A stretch of 64,000 nt of DNA from Marinobacter denitrificans (GTDB taxonomy: Bacteria > Pseudomonadota > Gammaproteobacteria > Pseudomonadales > Oleiphilaceae), in NCBI RefSeq assembly GCF_008795955.1, contig NZ_VMHN01000002.1, positions 744,001 through 808,000 of the forward strand. The letters run 5' to 3'. Below are positions 35,940 to 46,400 of the stretch, piece by piece. The notes under the pieces are model-generated. The model made no database searches, was not told where the DNA came from, and saw nothing but the letters and a program-made list of their open reading frames with translations. Numbering within the stretch: position 1 is the stretch's first letter; each line of letters opens with the position of its first letter. The translations under genes were made by a program, and so were the position numbers.

Positions 35940-37817
35940 CTATTCGTCATGCAGTACTGCGTAGATAGTTTCGGCCAGGTTCTTGCTGATTCCCTGAACC
36001 TTGGACATTTCGTCAACACTGGCCTTGCGAAGCTCCTGAATACCACCAAAGTAACGGATCAGGTCGCGACGACGCTTGGGGCCGACTCCCTCGATGCCTT
36101 CAAGCGTAGACTGCCGGCGTTTCTTGTCACGCCTCGCTCGATGCCCGGTAATTGCAAAGCGATGTGACTCGTCCCGGATATGCTGGATGAGGTGCAGTGC
36201 AGGAGAATCTGCCGGCACCCGATAGAGGTCTCCAGTCATGGCATCGATCAACTGTTCCATGCCCGCTCGCCGTGTCACACCCTTTGCCACACCGATCAGT
36301 GGAATATCGGTAACGCCAAGCTCATCAAAGACTTCCCGGGCAATGTTCAACTGCCCCTTACCACCATCGATGAACACCAGATCGGGACGTTTACCTTCAC
36401 CCGCCACCATGCGCTTGTATCGACGGGTCAGCACCTGGCGCATGGCACCATAGTCATCGCCCGCGGTCACGCCTTCAATATTGTACAGGCGGTAGTCGCT
36501 TTTCAGCGGCCCATTCTCGTCGAAAACCACGCAGGATGCGACTGTGTTTTCACCATGGCTGTGGCTGATATCAAAGCACTCCATCCGCGCCGGTGTTTCC
36601 GCAAGCTCAAGCAGGTCCCGCAGGGCCAGCAGACGGCGGTACACAGTCTCTTTGCTGGCCAGGTGCGAGAGCAGCGTCTGGCGGGCATTTGTCATGGCCA
36701 GTTCAAGCCAGCGCCTGCGTTCCCCCCGAACATTCTTGCGCACCCGGGTGTCGCGGCCTGCAGATTCCGTCAGGGCCTGTGACAACAGTTCCTGCCCTTC
36801 CACGTCCACTGGAACCAGGATATCCGGCGGAATTTCCCGGCGTGTGCTGCCACCGAAGTAATACTGTCCCAGAAAAGCGCTTAGCAGTTCGCCTTCCGAT
36901 TGCTCAATGCTGTATCGCGGGAAATAATCCTTGGTGCCCAGCACGCGTCCGCCGCGCACAATAATCACCACAACACACACCACACCCGCGTCCTGGGCGA
37001 TGGCCACCACATCCGCGTCGCCGCCCTCACCGTCCACATTCTGCTGCTCCTGAACGTGGCGAAGGTAATTGACCTGGTCCCGGTAGACGGCTGCCTTCTC
37101 GAATTCCAGGTTTTTCGAAGCCGCTTCCATGGCCGCCATCAGATCCTGGAGGATAGCGGGGTTCTTCCCTTCCAGGAACATGGTGGCATGGCGTACGTCT
37201 TCCCGGTAGTCCTCCGGCGAAATGTACTCCACGCAAGGAGCGGTACACCGATTAATCTGGTATTGCAGGCAGGGGCGGGTACGATTTCTGAAATAGCTTT
37301 CGCTACAGGATCTTATGCGGAATATCTTCTGTAGAATGTTAAGACTTTCCTTGACTGCGCCAGAGCTTGGGAATGGCCCGTACCAGGTGCCACCCCCTTT
37401 TTTGGTACGCCCACGACGGAACGTCAGTGATGGGTAATCATCGTGCGATGAGAGGTAGATATAAGGATAGGACTTATCGTCCCGCAGCAGAATGTTGTAC
37501 GGCGGCCGCAGGGACTTGATCAGGTTCTGCTCGAGCAGCAGCGCTTCCGTTTCGCTGCCGGTAATGGTGACCTCGATAGAATTGATCCGGGACACCAGCG
37601 CCTCGGTCTTCGGGGCCAGGCCGGACTTGCGGAAGTAGCTGGTAACACGTTTTTTGAGGTTGCGGGCTTTGCCCACATACAACACGTTGCCGCTGGCATC
37701 GTACATACGATAGACGCCAGGCCGTTCGGTCAGTTGTTTCAGGAAGCTATTGGTGTCGAACTCCCTGCCATTCTCTGCCTCGGCAGTATCTGTTGGAGAG
37801 TCAGACCTTGTCGGCAT
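35940..37817 (-). CDS. uvrC: Excinuclease ABC subunit C
   Basis: A 625-residue UvrC with the GIY-YIG nuclease domain at the start (GVYRMYD, LYVGKARNLKKRV), the Cys-rich linker (PCLQYQINRCTAPC), the UVR UvrB-binding motif, the RNase H-like C-terminal nuclease (CFDISHSHGENTVAS, VFIDGGKGQLN) and a helix-hairpin-helix end. It makes both incisions in nucleotide excision repair. Its start overlaps the 3' end of the response-regulator gene by 17 bases, the conserved gacA/uvrY-uvrC arrangement. Confidence 0.97.
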   Translation of the reverse strand: MPTRSDSPTDTAEAENGREFDTNSFLKQLTERPGVYRMYDASGNVLYVGKARNLKKRVTSYFRKSGLAPKTEALVSRINSIEVTITGSETEALLLEQNLIKSLRPPYNILLRDDKSYPYIYLSSHDDYPSLTFRRGRTKKGGGTWYGPFPSSGAVKESLNILQKIFRIRSCSESYFRNRTRPCLQYQINRCTAPCVEYISPEDYREDVRHATMFLEGKNPAILQDLMAAMEAASKNLEFEKAAVYRDQVNYLRHVQEQQNVDGEGGDADVVAIAQDAGVVCVVVIIVRGGRVLGTKDYFPRYSIEQSEGELLSAFLGQYYFGGSTRREIPPDILVPVDVEGQELLSQALTESAGRDTRVRKNVRGERRRWLELAMTNARQTLLSHLASKETVYRRLLALRDLLELAETPARMECFDISHSHGENTVASCVVFDENGPLKSDYRLYNIEGVTAGDDYGAMRQVLTRRYKRMVAGEGKRPDLVFIDGGKGQLNIAREVFDELGVTDIPLIGVAKGVTRRAGMEQLIDAMTGDLYRVPADSPALHLIQHIRDESHRFAITGHRARRDKKRRQSTLEGIEGVGPKRRRDLIRYFGGIQELRKASVDEMSKVQGISKNLAETIYAVLHDE

Positions 37818-38466
37818 CGAGCAACCCGAGCCTGACCGCCATCAGCGCCAACTCAACGTCACTGGAAATTTCCAGCTTCTCGAAAATCCGATAGCGATAG
37901 CTGTTTACGGTTTTGGGGCTGAGGCAAAGTTTGTCGGAAATGTCCTGCACTTTCTGGCAGTCAACCACCATCAGCGCAATCTGCATTTCCCGCTCGGACA
38001 GCCGGTCAAACAGCGTTAACTCGCCGTCCTCGTCCCGGGCGTCACCCCCTCCGAGCTGCTTCAGCGCCATTTTCTGGGCGATTTCAGGGCTGATGTAACG
38101 CTGCCCGGAATGCGCCATGCGGATGGCCCGCACCATTTCTTTGATGTCAGCCCCTTTGGTGATGTATGCCGAGGCCCCTGCCTGCATGACCCGGGTGGGG
38201 TAAGGGTCGTCGGCACAGGCGGTTACAACAATCACACGAACGGCATCATCAATACGCAGGATACGGCGCGTGGCTTCCAGGCCGCCAATGCCCGGCATGC
38301 GGATATCCATCAGCACGATGTCCGGGCTGTCTTTGCGCACGAAATCAATGGCTTCCTCGCCGGAGGAGGCCTCGCCGATGACGTCAATATCGGGGCTGTC
38401 CGCCAGCATCCGGGTAATACCGGACCTGACCAGTTCATGGTCGTCTACAACCAATACCCTGATCAA
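37801..38466 (-). CDS. gacA: GacA/UvrY-type response regulator
   Basis: A 221-residue NarL-family regulator: receiver domain 1-120 with DD at 8-9, phospho-acceptor Asp54 and Lys104, and a LuxR-type helix-turn-helix at about 150-210 (LSEREMQIALMV ... LSPKTVNSYRYRIFEKL). It is the partner of a GacS/BarA kinase and normally turns on CsrB/RsmY-type small RNAs. Start ATG opens the conserved MIRVLVVDDHELVR. It leads the uvrC-pgsA transcript. Confidence 0.95.
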   Translation of the reverse strand: MIRVLVVDDHELVRSGITRMLADSPDIDVIGEASSGEEAIDFVRKDSPDIVLMDIRMPGIGGLEATRRILRIDDAVRVIVVTACADDPYPTRVMQAGASAYITKGADIKEMVRAIRMAHSGQRYISPEIAQKMALKQLGGGDARDEDGELTLFDRLSEREMQIALMVVDCQKVQDISDKLCLSPKTVNSYRYRIFEKLEISSDVELALMAVRLGLLDADKV

Positions 38467-38573
38467 AACTCACCTCACACGCGGCTGCTATTGGAATTCA
38501 CGAATTGTACCGGTTAAGGGTCCCCGGCGGTAGGTGCATCCATCAATACCGGCACCTGGTCACACGCTTTTTT

Positions 38574-38825
38574 TTATCGTGGAACACCCAGGCTCGCAGC
38601 GTTCTCAACCGGATCAAACCAGACCACCAGATCTCCCCGCCGGACCGCAGATTTCACGCGTTCCCGCTCCGCCATGGGATTCTCGGTGTCATTGAGCCCG
38701 TGATAACGGGTGCAGTACTCATCCACAAGCCCGTCGAGCTGATCTTCCGAAAGCAGCTCCGCGTCGACCACGAACTTCTCTTCCCGGGGATCCGGCTGGG
38801 GCTCCTGGCCTGTTTCGTCGGTCAT
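38574..38825 (-). CDS. YheU-like (UPF0270) small protein
   Basis: An 83-residue acidic protein. After a proline- and glutamate-rich front, the segment LSEDQLDGLVDEYCTRYHG ... ERVKSAVRRGDLVVWFDPVENAASL follows the YheU/UPF0270 pattern (a helix, then a repeated helix, then a VV.W strand). Function is not established for the family. The frame is open upstream to 38945, but ATG 38825 has GGAG 6 bases ahead. It is transcribed in the same direction as gacA, 107 bases upstream of it. Confidence 0.65.
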   Translation of the reverse strand: MTDETGQEPQPDPREEKFVVDAELLSEDQLDGLVDEYCTRYHGLNDTENPMAERERVKSAVRRGDLVVWFDPVENAASLGVPR

Positions 38826-38943
38826 TGTCCGCTCCGCTTCAAAGCCACAATGGTAATGGGTTTGCAGGGGATGTAGAAGGCCCGGCTTCTCAATATCCAT
38901 GGGATTCTCTATCATGCCCTGCTTCCATACAGCCGGGGCAACC

Positions 38944-39648
38944 ATGAACCAGTCCGTCTTTCGTTTAACGCTGCCTATCCTGTTCGGCTACCTGCCCCTG
39001 GGCATGGCCTTTGGCGTACTGTTCACCACGCAACTGGACTATCCCTGGTGGGCCGCGCCTGCCATGGGCATCCTGATTTATGCGGGTGCCGGCCAGATCC
39101 TTGCCGTCAGCCTGCTTGCGGCCGAGGCTGGGCTGCTGGAAGTATTCATTGCCATGTTCGTTCTGAACGCCCGCCATCTCTTCTATGGGCTGTCACTGCT
39201 GGGACAGTTTCAGGGCGCTGGCTGGCGCAAGGCATACCTGATTTTTGGCCTCACCGACGAAACCTATTCGCTGCTCACAAGCCGCGGCCGCTCGGCGGAC
39301 AGGGCTCACGAGCAGGCGGTGGATTTCCGCATCACGCTCTTCAACCAATGCTATTGGGTAGCCGGCTGCGCCCTGGGCGCACTTCTGGGTGCCAATGTGG
39401 TCTTCAACAGCACCGGGATCGAATTCGCTCTGGTGGCCCTGTTCATCGTACTGACAATCGAACAGTACAAATCTCTCGGCGATGCATTTCCGGTTTTTGT
39501 CGGGGCTGCTGCCGCTGCCGTTGCAATCCTTGTTTTACCGCCAGCGCACCAACTGATCGGCGCCATTATCGTGGTCAGCGTGGTGTTGCTGGTGCAATAC
39601 CGCAAGCTTCGCAACAGCCCGGAGACGGAGGGCGCCCGACATGGCTGA
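38944..39648 (+). CDS. azlC: AzlC family branched-chain amino acid exporter, large subunit
   Basis: A 234-residue membrane protein with about five to six helices and the AzlC/YgaZ landmarks FGYLPLGMAFGVLF, IYAGAGQI and LNARHLFYGLSL. In other bacteria the AzlC/AzlD pair (YgaZH) exports valine or gives azaleucine resistance. The frame is open 15 codons upstream; ATG 38944 begins the first helix region. It overlaps the small subunit gene by 8 bases. Confidence 0.88.
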   Translation: MNQSVFRLTLPILFGYLPLGMAFGVLFTTQLDYPWWAAPAMGILIYAGAGQILAVSLLAAEAGLLEVFIAMFVLNARHLFYGLSLLGQFQGAGWRKAYLIFGLTDETYSLLTSRGRSADRAHEQAVDFRITLFNQCYWVAGCALGALLGANVVFNSTGIEFALVALFIVLTIEQYKSLGDAFPVFVGAAAAAVAILVLPPAHQLIGAIIVVSVVLLVQYRKLRNSPETEGARHG

Positions 39649-39979
39649 TAACGGGTATCTTGCAGCCTTTATCATGGTGGCCACGGTGGCCACTTTCGCA
39701 ACCCGGGTCATTCCGTTCCTGTTTTTCCACAAACATACAGAGCATCCGCTGGTTCGGCATCTCGGGCGTTACCTCCCTGCCGCAGTCATGGCCTTGCTGG
39801 CCACTGTGTTCCTTCAACGCTCCGCGTCCTGGAACAACACGCTTCCGGGAGCAGATGCGCTGCTTCCGGCTATTTTGGTAATCGCAATCCATCTGTGGCG
39901 GCGCAATGCGCTTCTGTCCATTGCCTCTGGCACGATAGCCTATATGGCTATACTGCAACTGAATCTGATACAGGGGTAA
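39641..39979 (+). CDS. azlD: AzlD family transporter small subunit
   Basis: A 112-residue protein with four hydrophobic helices and the TFATRVIPFLFF motif of AzlD/YgaH subunits. It pairs with the upstream AzlC protein. Start overlaps the azlC end, and the DUF938 gene follows after 3 bases. Confidence 0.88.
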   Translation: MADNGYLAAFIMVATVATFATRVIPFLFFHKHTEHPLVRHLGRYLPAAVMALLATVFLQRSASWNNTLPGADALLPAILVIAIHLWRRNALLSIASGTIAYMAILQLNLIQG

Positions 39980-39982
39980 ACC

Positions 39983-40582
39983 ATGGTTTCCGACAAACCC
40001 TTTTCCCAGGCCTGCGAAAACAACAAGCAGCCCATTCTTGAGCGCATCAGTACAATCTTCACCGACCCTGGCACTATATTGGAAATCGGTACCGGTACCG
40101 GCCAGCACGCCGTCCATTTTGCATCGGCCCTGCCCCATCTTGCCTGGCAGCCCAGCGACCGGCCTGGCGCCAGCCGCCACTGCCTTGGCTGGATCACGGA
40201 TGCCGCGCTTACCAACATACTCCCGCCGGTGGAACTCGACGTTGCTTCAGAGAACTGGCCAGTAGCCAACATTGACGGCGCCTACTCAGCGAACACCGCC
40301 CATATCATGGCCTGGGAGGAAGTGGAGGCCATGTTCAGCGGCCTTGCAAAGCGGATGACCACAGGCATGCCCTTTTGTCTTTATGGCCCGTTCAGTTACG
40401 GTGGAAAGCACACCAGTGCCAGCAATCTCCAGTTTGACAATCATCTTCGCAGCCAGGCGCCGCACATGGGAATCCGCGACATGGATGAACTGCTAGAATT
40501 GGCAAAACGAATGAGCTTCCGCCTGGAAAATGATTACGAAATGCCCGCCAACAACCGGTTGCTGGTGTGGCGTAAACGATAG
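39983..40582 (+). CDS. DUF938 methyltransferase-like protein
   Basis: A 199-residue SAM-binding protein. The motif I EIGTGTGQHAVHFA (about 34-47) and WQPSDRP are the standard marks of DUF938, a methyltransferase family of unknown substrate. The NNRLLVWRKR C-terminus is also typical. It may be cotranscribed with azlCD. Confidence 0.85.
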   Translation: MVSDKPFSQACENNKQPILERISTIFTDPGTILEIGTGTGQHAVHFASALPHLAWQPSDRPGASRHCLGWITDAALTNILPPVELDVASENWPVANIDGAYSANTAHIMAWEEVEAMFSGLAKRMTTGMPFCLYGPFSYGGKHTSASNLQFDNHLRSQAPHMGIRDMDELLELAKRMSFRLENDYEMPANNRLLVWRKR

Positions 40583-40610
40583 ACCCACAGCGGATGAGGG
40601 GAGGACGAGT

Positions 40611-40886
40611 ATGAGCCACCTGAGGCAAACAATGCTTATAAGCGGCAAAGTACAGGGCGTTTACTATCGCGCCTCGGCGGTCAAAAAAGCCACTGAACTT
40701 GGCGTAACGGGTTTTGCACAAAACCTGCCGGACGGACGCGTGGAGATTATAGCAGAGGGCCCTCAGGCCGCGCTGATCGCTTTCAGGCAATGGTGTAACG
40801 ATGGCCCACCGGCTGCAGAGGTGGACCGGATCAATACCGAAGAGAGTCCGGCCACTGGTGAATTCACCAACTTCGAGGCGCGGTAA
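40611..40886 (+). CDS. Acylphosphatase
   Basis: A 91-residue acylphosphatase with the signature GKVQGVYYRASAVKKA (catalytic Arg) and GFAQNLPDGRVEI (catalytic Asn). It hydrolyses carboxyl-phosphate bonds in the cytoplasm. The frame is open upstream; ATG 40611 has GAGG 6-7 bases before it and starts the normal-length protein. Confidence 0.92.
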   Translation: MSHLRQTMLISGKVQGVYYRASAVKKATELGVTGFAQNLPDGRVEIIAEGPQAALIAFRQWCNDGPPAAEVDRINTEESPATGEFTNFEAR

Positions 40887-40897
40887 CCCGTTACACG

Positions 40898-41845
40898 ATG
40901 GCGCTGCTCGAGACGTTTTTACACACCCTTGAAATCACCCTGCCTGTCTTCGCCATGGTGTTTATCGGCCTGGGGCTCAGGCGCCTGGGCTGGATAGACG
41001 CCACGTTCATCAATACCGCTTCCGCGCTGGTATTTCGCGCCACCCTGCCTACCCTGGTCTTTCTCAGCATTGTAAGGGCAGACCTTGATACAACACTCAA
41101 CCCTGCCCTGCTGGGGTTTTTCGTTATCGCCACGGTGGCAAGCTTCCTCTTTTGCTGGCTCTGGTCCCTGCGGGCCGTGCCGTTGGCAGATAGAGGCGTT
41201 TACGTTCAGGGCGCATTCCGGGGCAACTGCGGCATCGTCGGCCTGGCCCTGGCCGCCAGCCTCTATGGGGATTACGGCCTGTCTGCCGGCGGCCTCCTTC
41301 TAGGTGTAGTGATTATTTCCTACAACGCTCTCTCGGTGGTTGTACTGACCACCTACCAGCCAGGGCAAGCTGCCAGTTGGGGGCGCATACTGGGGGACAT
41401 CATCCGCAACCCACTGATACTGGCAGTGGTGATTGCCGTTCCTTTCGCCTGGTCGGGCCTGAGTTTACCCACCTGGATGATGACCAGCGGGGACTACTTC
41501 GCCTCCCTCACCCTTCCCCTGGCGTTGATGTGCATTGGCGGCACACTCTCACTCAGCTCCATGCGCAACGACCGTAAACTGGCGATCAGTGCCAGTGTCA
41601 TGAAAATGGTGACGTTACCGGTGCTGTGCACACTGACAGCATGGCTGGCGGGGTTCGAGGGGCAGGAACTCGGGCTGATGTTCCTGTTTTTTGCCAGTCC
41701 GACGGCTGCGGCCAGTTTCGTCATGGTCAAAGCCCTGGGCGGCAATGATCGCCTCGCTGCCAACATTGTGGCACTGACCACGCTGATGGCCAGCGTGACG
41801 GTGACTCTTGGGGTCTTTGTGCTCCGCACTGCCGGGCTTGCCTAA
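40898..41845 (+). CDS. AEC (auxin efflux carrier-like) family permease
   Basis: A 315-residue membrane protein with about ten helices and the AEC-family RGNCGIVGLALAASLYG segment (about 108-122) and a C-terminal FASPTAAASFVMVKALGG repeat. The family includes malonate and other organic-acid carriers; the substrate here is unknown. It starts 11 bases after acylphosphatase. Confidence 0.85.
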   Translation: MALLETFLHTLEITLPVFAMVFIGLGLRRLGWIDATFINTASALVFRATLPTLVFLSIVRADLDTTLNPALLGFFVIATVASFLFCWLWSLRAVPLADRGVYVQGAFRGNCGIVGLALAASLYGDYGLSAGGLLLGVVIISYNALSVVVLTTYQPGQAASWGRILGDIIRNPLILAVVIAVPFAWSGLSLPTWMMTSGDYFASLTLPLALMCIGGTLSLSSMRNDRKLAISASVMKMVTLPVLCTLTAWLAGFEGQELGLMFLFFASPTAAASFVMVKALGGNDRLAANIVALTTLMASVTVTLGVFVLRTAGLA

Positions 41846-41979
41846 GCAGACCGAAGCTCACGGGCCTGTTCGCAAACATAAGAAGCAAGTTCCGGATCGT
41901 AATCTCGCTCACGGAACGATTCTTTAAATTTGCCCGTCTAGACACCAACAAGAGTTCTGATATTCAAAGAAATAATAGC

Positions 41980-42990
41980 GTGGCCGTAATGAATGACGTT
42001 TTGAACAAACTGGCAGTTGCTGTCTCCGAAGATGAGGATCTTGAGTCATTGGTCCGATCTCTCTTGGAACTCCTGGAGGCCGTGACTGGTCTGGAATCGA
42101 CCTATCTCACGCATATTGATAGTGCAAACGGCCTCCAGAGAATTGTGTTTGCCCGCAACAGCAAGGACCTGTCTATTCCTGAAGGGCTATCCGTTCCCTG
42201 GGGCGATACTCTATGCAAGCGGGCCATCGACGAGGGGCGGATGTTCACCAATGATGTCGGAAATCAGTGGGGTGATTCGGAGGCTGCCAAACACCTGGGG
42301 CTGACCACCTACATCAGCGAACCCGTGTGTATAGGCGACAACGAACTTTACGGCACTCTGTGCGGCGCGAGTAAACAGAAGGTGCCCGTGTCCGACGAGG
42401 CCCGGCGTCTGCTCACCATGTTTGGCAGGTTGATTGCCCGCCAGCTGGAGAGGGATCAGTTACTTGCAACACTCAGGCGGGAGCATATTACGCTCCGGGA
42501 GTACGCCCTGACCGATCCACTGACCGGCATTTCCAACCGTCGGGCGATGGAAGCTGAACTCAAGCGCTCACTGGCTAATGCGAACCGCGCAGGGAGCGTG
42601 ATCCATCTGGCTTTCATTGATCTGGATGGTTTCAAATCGATTAACGACAACCATGGCCATGATGCCGGAGATCGGTTTCTCATCGAAATGGCAAGAAAAC
42701 TTAAAGGCGGCCTTCGCGACGGCGATTTCGTGGCGCGGATTGGCGGCGACGAATTCGTCGTTTTCGGCAGCGCCGTTTCCTGCGATTACGATCGCAGCCG
42801 AAAAGCAATACGCAAGCGTCTTGAAGACCTTACCCGCGGCACGTTTCACCTCGGTACCGCAAGTATCGATTACGAAGGGGCCAGCGTCGGCGTGGTGACG
42901 TCAGAGCCCGAGATGAAACTGCCTGATGTCTTGTTGGCTCGAGCGGATGAAGTGATGTATTCAGTAAAGAGAGCCCGGCGCAGGGAATAG
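41980..42990 (+). CDS. GAF-GGDEF diguanylate cyclase
   Basis: A 336-residue cytoplasmic signalling enzyme. An N-terminal GAF-like sensor (about 15-160; LTTYISEPVCI near 110) is joined by a short helix to a GGDEF domain (about 175-335) with an intact GGDEF active site (RIGGDEFVVFG), so it should make cyclic di-GMP. No membrane segment or signal is present. The start may be GTG 41980 or ATG 41989; neither has a strong ribosome binding site. Confidence 0.9.
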   Translation: MAVMNDVLNKLAVAVSEDEDLESLVRSLLELLEAVTGLESTYLTHIDSANGLQRIVFARNSKDLSIPEGLSVPWGDTLCKRAIDEGRMFTNDVGNQWGDSEAAKHLGLTTYISEPVCIGDNELYGTLCGASKQKVPVSDEARRLLTMFGRLIARQLERDQLLATLRREHITLREYALTDPLTGISNRRAMEAELKRSLANANRAGSVIHLAFIDLDGFKSINDNHGHDAGDRFLIEMARKLKGGLRDGDFVARIGGDEFVVFGSAVSCDYDRSRKAIRKRLEDLTRGTFHLGTASIDYEGASVGVVTSEPEMKLPDVLLARADEVMYSVKRARRRE

Positions 42991-43074
42991 CGGGATATCG
43001 CCCATCGAAGGGAGGGATCATTCGGGCCTCCGGTCGAACCCGCGAGAGTTCTTCTTACCCTGCCAATCGGCCAA

Positions 43075-43101
43075 TAAAAAACCCCAGCATTTCTGCTGGG
43101 G
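43075..43101 (-). terminator. Intrinsic terminator of tRNA-Ser
   Basis: On the minus strand an 8-base-pair stem CCCCAGCA/TGCTGGGG with a GAAA loop is followed by six T. It stands 8 bases after the tRNA-Ser 3' end. Confidence 0.9.
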
Positions 43102-43109
43102 TTTGGTAT

Positions 43110-43200
43110 TGGCGGAGAGGGAGGGATTCGAACCCTCGAAACGCTATTAACGTTTACACACTTTCCAGGCGTGCGCCTTCAGCCACTCGGCCACCTCTCC
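43110..43200 (-). tRNA. tRNA-Ser (GGA)
   Basis: A 91-base class II tRNA on the minus strand: acceptor GGAGAGG pairing with CCTCTCC, encoded GCCA end, anticodon GGA within CTGGAAA, and the long variable arm (TGTAAACGTTAATAGCG) that marks serine tRNAs. Followed at once by an intrinsic terminator, so it is a single-gene transcript. Confidence 0.96.
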
Positions 43201-43373
43201 AATACTCTTTAAATAAATCGTTCCAAATCAGCAACGTCGTCGCTCATTTGAGGGCGCAAACTCTAATGGTTTTATGCCGGTTTGGCAACTCCAATTTTAA
43301 AATCGTTTTGCCAGCCGTACGGTCAATGCGGGTGTTGGCTGGCGATTGAACAGGTGCAGCATGAGGCTCAACC

Positions 43374-43388
43374 ATCAATACGATTGAT
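43374..43388. promoter_or_regulatory. Operator-like palindrome upstream of the carboxylase gene
   Basis: ATCAAT, three bases, ATTGAT forms a perfect 6-base inverted repeat 97 bases ahead of the carboxylase start. It could be a regulator site; no regulator is known and such a short palindrome may be chance. Confidence 0.2.
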
Positions 43389-43484
43389 ATTCAACGATAA
43401 GTAAAGATCACTTCAACCCCTGACACGACCGGTCTAGTCTATGGTGTTGCTTCGAACAATAATTTCCAGAGGATACCCTGATCC

Positions 43485-46400
43485 ATGCCCTTCCAACGCC
43501 TGCTGATTGCCAATCGTGGTGAGATTGCCATCCGTGTTGCACAAGCTGCTGCTGAACTGGATATACCGACGGTAGCGGTGTATGCAGCGGATGACGCCCA
43601 GTCGCTGCACATACGAAAAGCGGACGTTGCAGTGGCCCTGGGCCAAGCCGGACCAGCGGCCTACCTGAACGGGGAGCAGTTGCTCAGCGTAGCCAAAGAG
43701 TATCACTGTGATGCCATCCACCCCGGTTATGGGTTTCTCAGCGAGAGCGCGGAGTTTGCACGGCTGTGCGAAAAGGCCGGTGTGTTCTTTATCGGGCCTT
43801 CTCCGGCTGTGCTTGATGTTTTTGGCGACAAGGCAAGCGCCCGACAACTGGCAAAGAAGCACGGGGTGCCATTGATTCATGGCACCAACGAACCCACCAG
43901 CCTGGACTCAGCCAGGTCCTTCCTGGAATCCCTTGGCGAGGGCGGCGCCGTTATGCTCAAGGCGATCGCCGGTGGCGGTGGCCGGGGCATGAGGCCGGTC
44001 CATTCACTTGAGGAACTGGAGCCTGCGTTCCATCGCTGCCGGTCAGAAGCGTCCGCGGCCTTTGGTAACGGCGATCTGTACATCGAGCAGATGATACCCG
44101 AGGCCCGACACATTGAAGTTCAGATTATCGGTGATGGCACGGAAGTCACGCACCTGTGGGAGCGAGACTGCACCCTGCAACGGCGCAACCAGAAAGTCAT
44201 GGAAATAGCGCCGGCTCCTGGCCTTGCAGCAGGCCTGCGAGAACAACTGTTGGCAGATGCGGAAATGCTCGGCCGCGCCGTGGGATACCGTGGGCTGTGC
44301 ACCATTGAGTTCCTGGTGGATATACGAACCGGCCAATATGTATTTCTGGAAGCCAATCCTCGTGTACAGGTCGAACACACGATTACCGAAGCCATTACCG
44401 GGCTGGATCTGGTGCAGCTCCAGATCCGCCTTGGCGCTGGCCTGACTCTCGCTGACGCCGGAATTACCAGCGTTCCTGAGCCCCGGGGCCAGGCGATCCA
44501 GCTGCGGATCAACCTGGAAACCATGGCGGCGGATGGCAGCGCGACGCCCGCAGGGGGGCAGATTACCGCCTATGAGCCATCAAGCGGGCCGGGCATTCGG
44601 GTGGACGGATTCGGATACAGTGGCTATATCACCAGCCCGGCCTACGATTCCCTACTGGCGAAACTGGTTGTCCATTCCGAGGGTGATTATCCCGCCCTGC
44701 TCCGTCGCGCCTACCGAGCGCTGTGTGAATTCCGGGTGGAAGGTGTTCCTACCAATATTCCGTTCCTGCAGAACCTGCTTCAGCACAGCCAGGTCCGGAA
44801 CAACACCGTTTTTACCCGGTTTATCGACACTCATGGGCAGGAACTCGCCCCAATCGACCAAAACCCCCACCCGAGTCGCTACTTCAGTGGGCCTCCTCCT
44901 ATAGAGGCCAACGATTCCACTGTCGCCACCGGGCCAGAAGGTGCAGAGCCGGTCAGATCTCCGGCGCAGGGCATCATCGTCAGTATCGACGTGCAACCCG
45001 GCCAGGTGGTTGTTGAAGGACAACAGGTAGCCGTACTGGAAGCCATGAAAATGGAGTTCGTGATCAGCGCCGGCCAAAGCGGGCGCGTCGTGGCATTGAC
45101 CATCAGCGCTGGAGATCCTGTCTACGAAGACCATCCGCTGATGTTTGTGGAGCCTGAAGAGATCGCCGGGGCGGATGTGCCTACAGAAGAATCCATGGAT
45201 CTCGAGCACATTCGTGCAGATCTACAACAGGTAATCTCTCTTCACCAGCAGATCACCGACGTGCAACGACCTGAAGCGGTCGCGAAACGCCGCAAGACCG
45301 GCCAGAGAACCGCCCGTGAAAACCTGGCGGACCTGCTCGATACCGGGAGTTTTATGGAGTACGGCGCCCTGGCACTTGCCGCTCAACGCACCCGCCGAAG
45401 CCCTGAGGAATTGCAGGCCCTCAGCCCCGCAGATGGATTGGTCGCGGGCATCGGCACCGTCAACGGCGAGCAGTTTGGCCCGGAAATCTCACGATGCATT
45501 GCCATGAGCTACGACTACACGGTGTTTGCCGGCACCCAGGGGGTAATGAACCACAAAAAAACCGACCGCATGCTGGAGCTGGCTGAAAAACAACGGCTGC
45601 CATTGGTCTTTTTCACCGAAGGCGGCGGGGGCCGGCCCGGCGACGTGGACTGGGTTGGCGTAGCCGGGCTGGATTGCACAACCTTCATGCGCATGGCCAG
45701 GCTCAGTGGCAATGTACCGCTAATCGGTATTGCATCCGGCCGGTGTTTTGCCGGTAATGCCGCCCTGCTGGGCTGTTGCGATGTCATCATTGCCACCGAA
45801 AACGCCACCATCGGCATGGCGGGCCCGGCAATGATTGAAGGTGGCGGGCTTGGGCGGTTCACGCCTGAGGAAGTCGGGCCGGTCTCTGTCCAGGGCCCCA
45901 ATGGGGTGATTGATATCGTCGCCCGGGACGAGGCTGAAGCCACTAGCCTCGCAAAACAGTACCTCGCCTTCTTTCAGGGTGATCTGCCCGCCGGTGACAG
46001 CGCTGACCAACGGGAGTTGCGCCACCTGATACCGGAAAATCGCCTACGGGTTTACGATATCCGGAAGGTCATAAACACACTCGCCGACCAGGATTCAGTG
46101 ACCGAGTTGCGCAAGCATTTCGCGCCTGGAATGATTACTGCGCTGGTTCGCATCCAGGGCAAGGCTTTCGGGTTAATCGCCAACAATCCCATGCATCTTG
46201 GTGGAGCCATCGATGCCCCCGCTGCAGATAAGGCCGCCCGTTTCATGCAATTGTGCGACGCCCACGGCCTGCCTCTGCTCTCACTATGCGACACCCCCGG
46301 CTTCATGGTCGGGCCAGAGGCAGAGCAACAGGCTACCATTCGTCATGTCTCCCGACTGTTCGTCACCGCCGCTAGCATGACCGTGCCTTTCTTCACGGTA

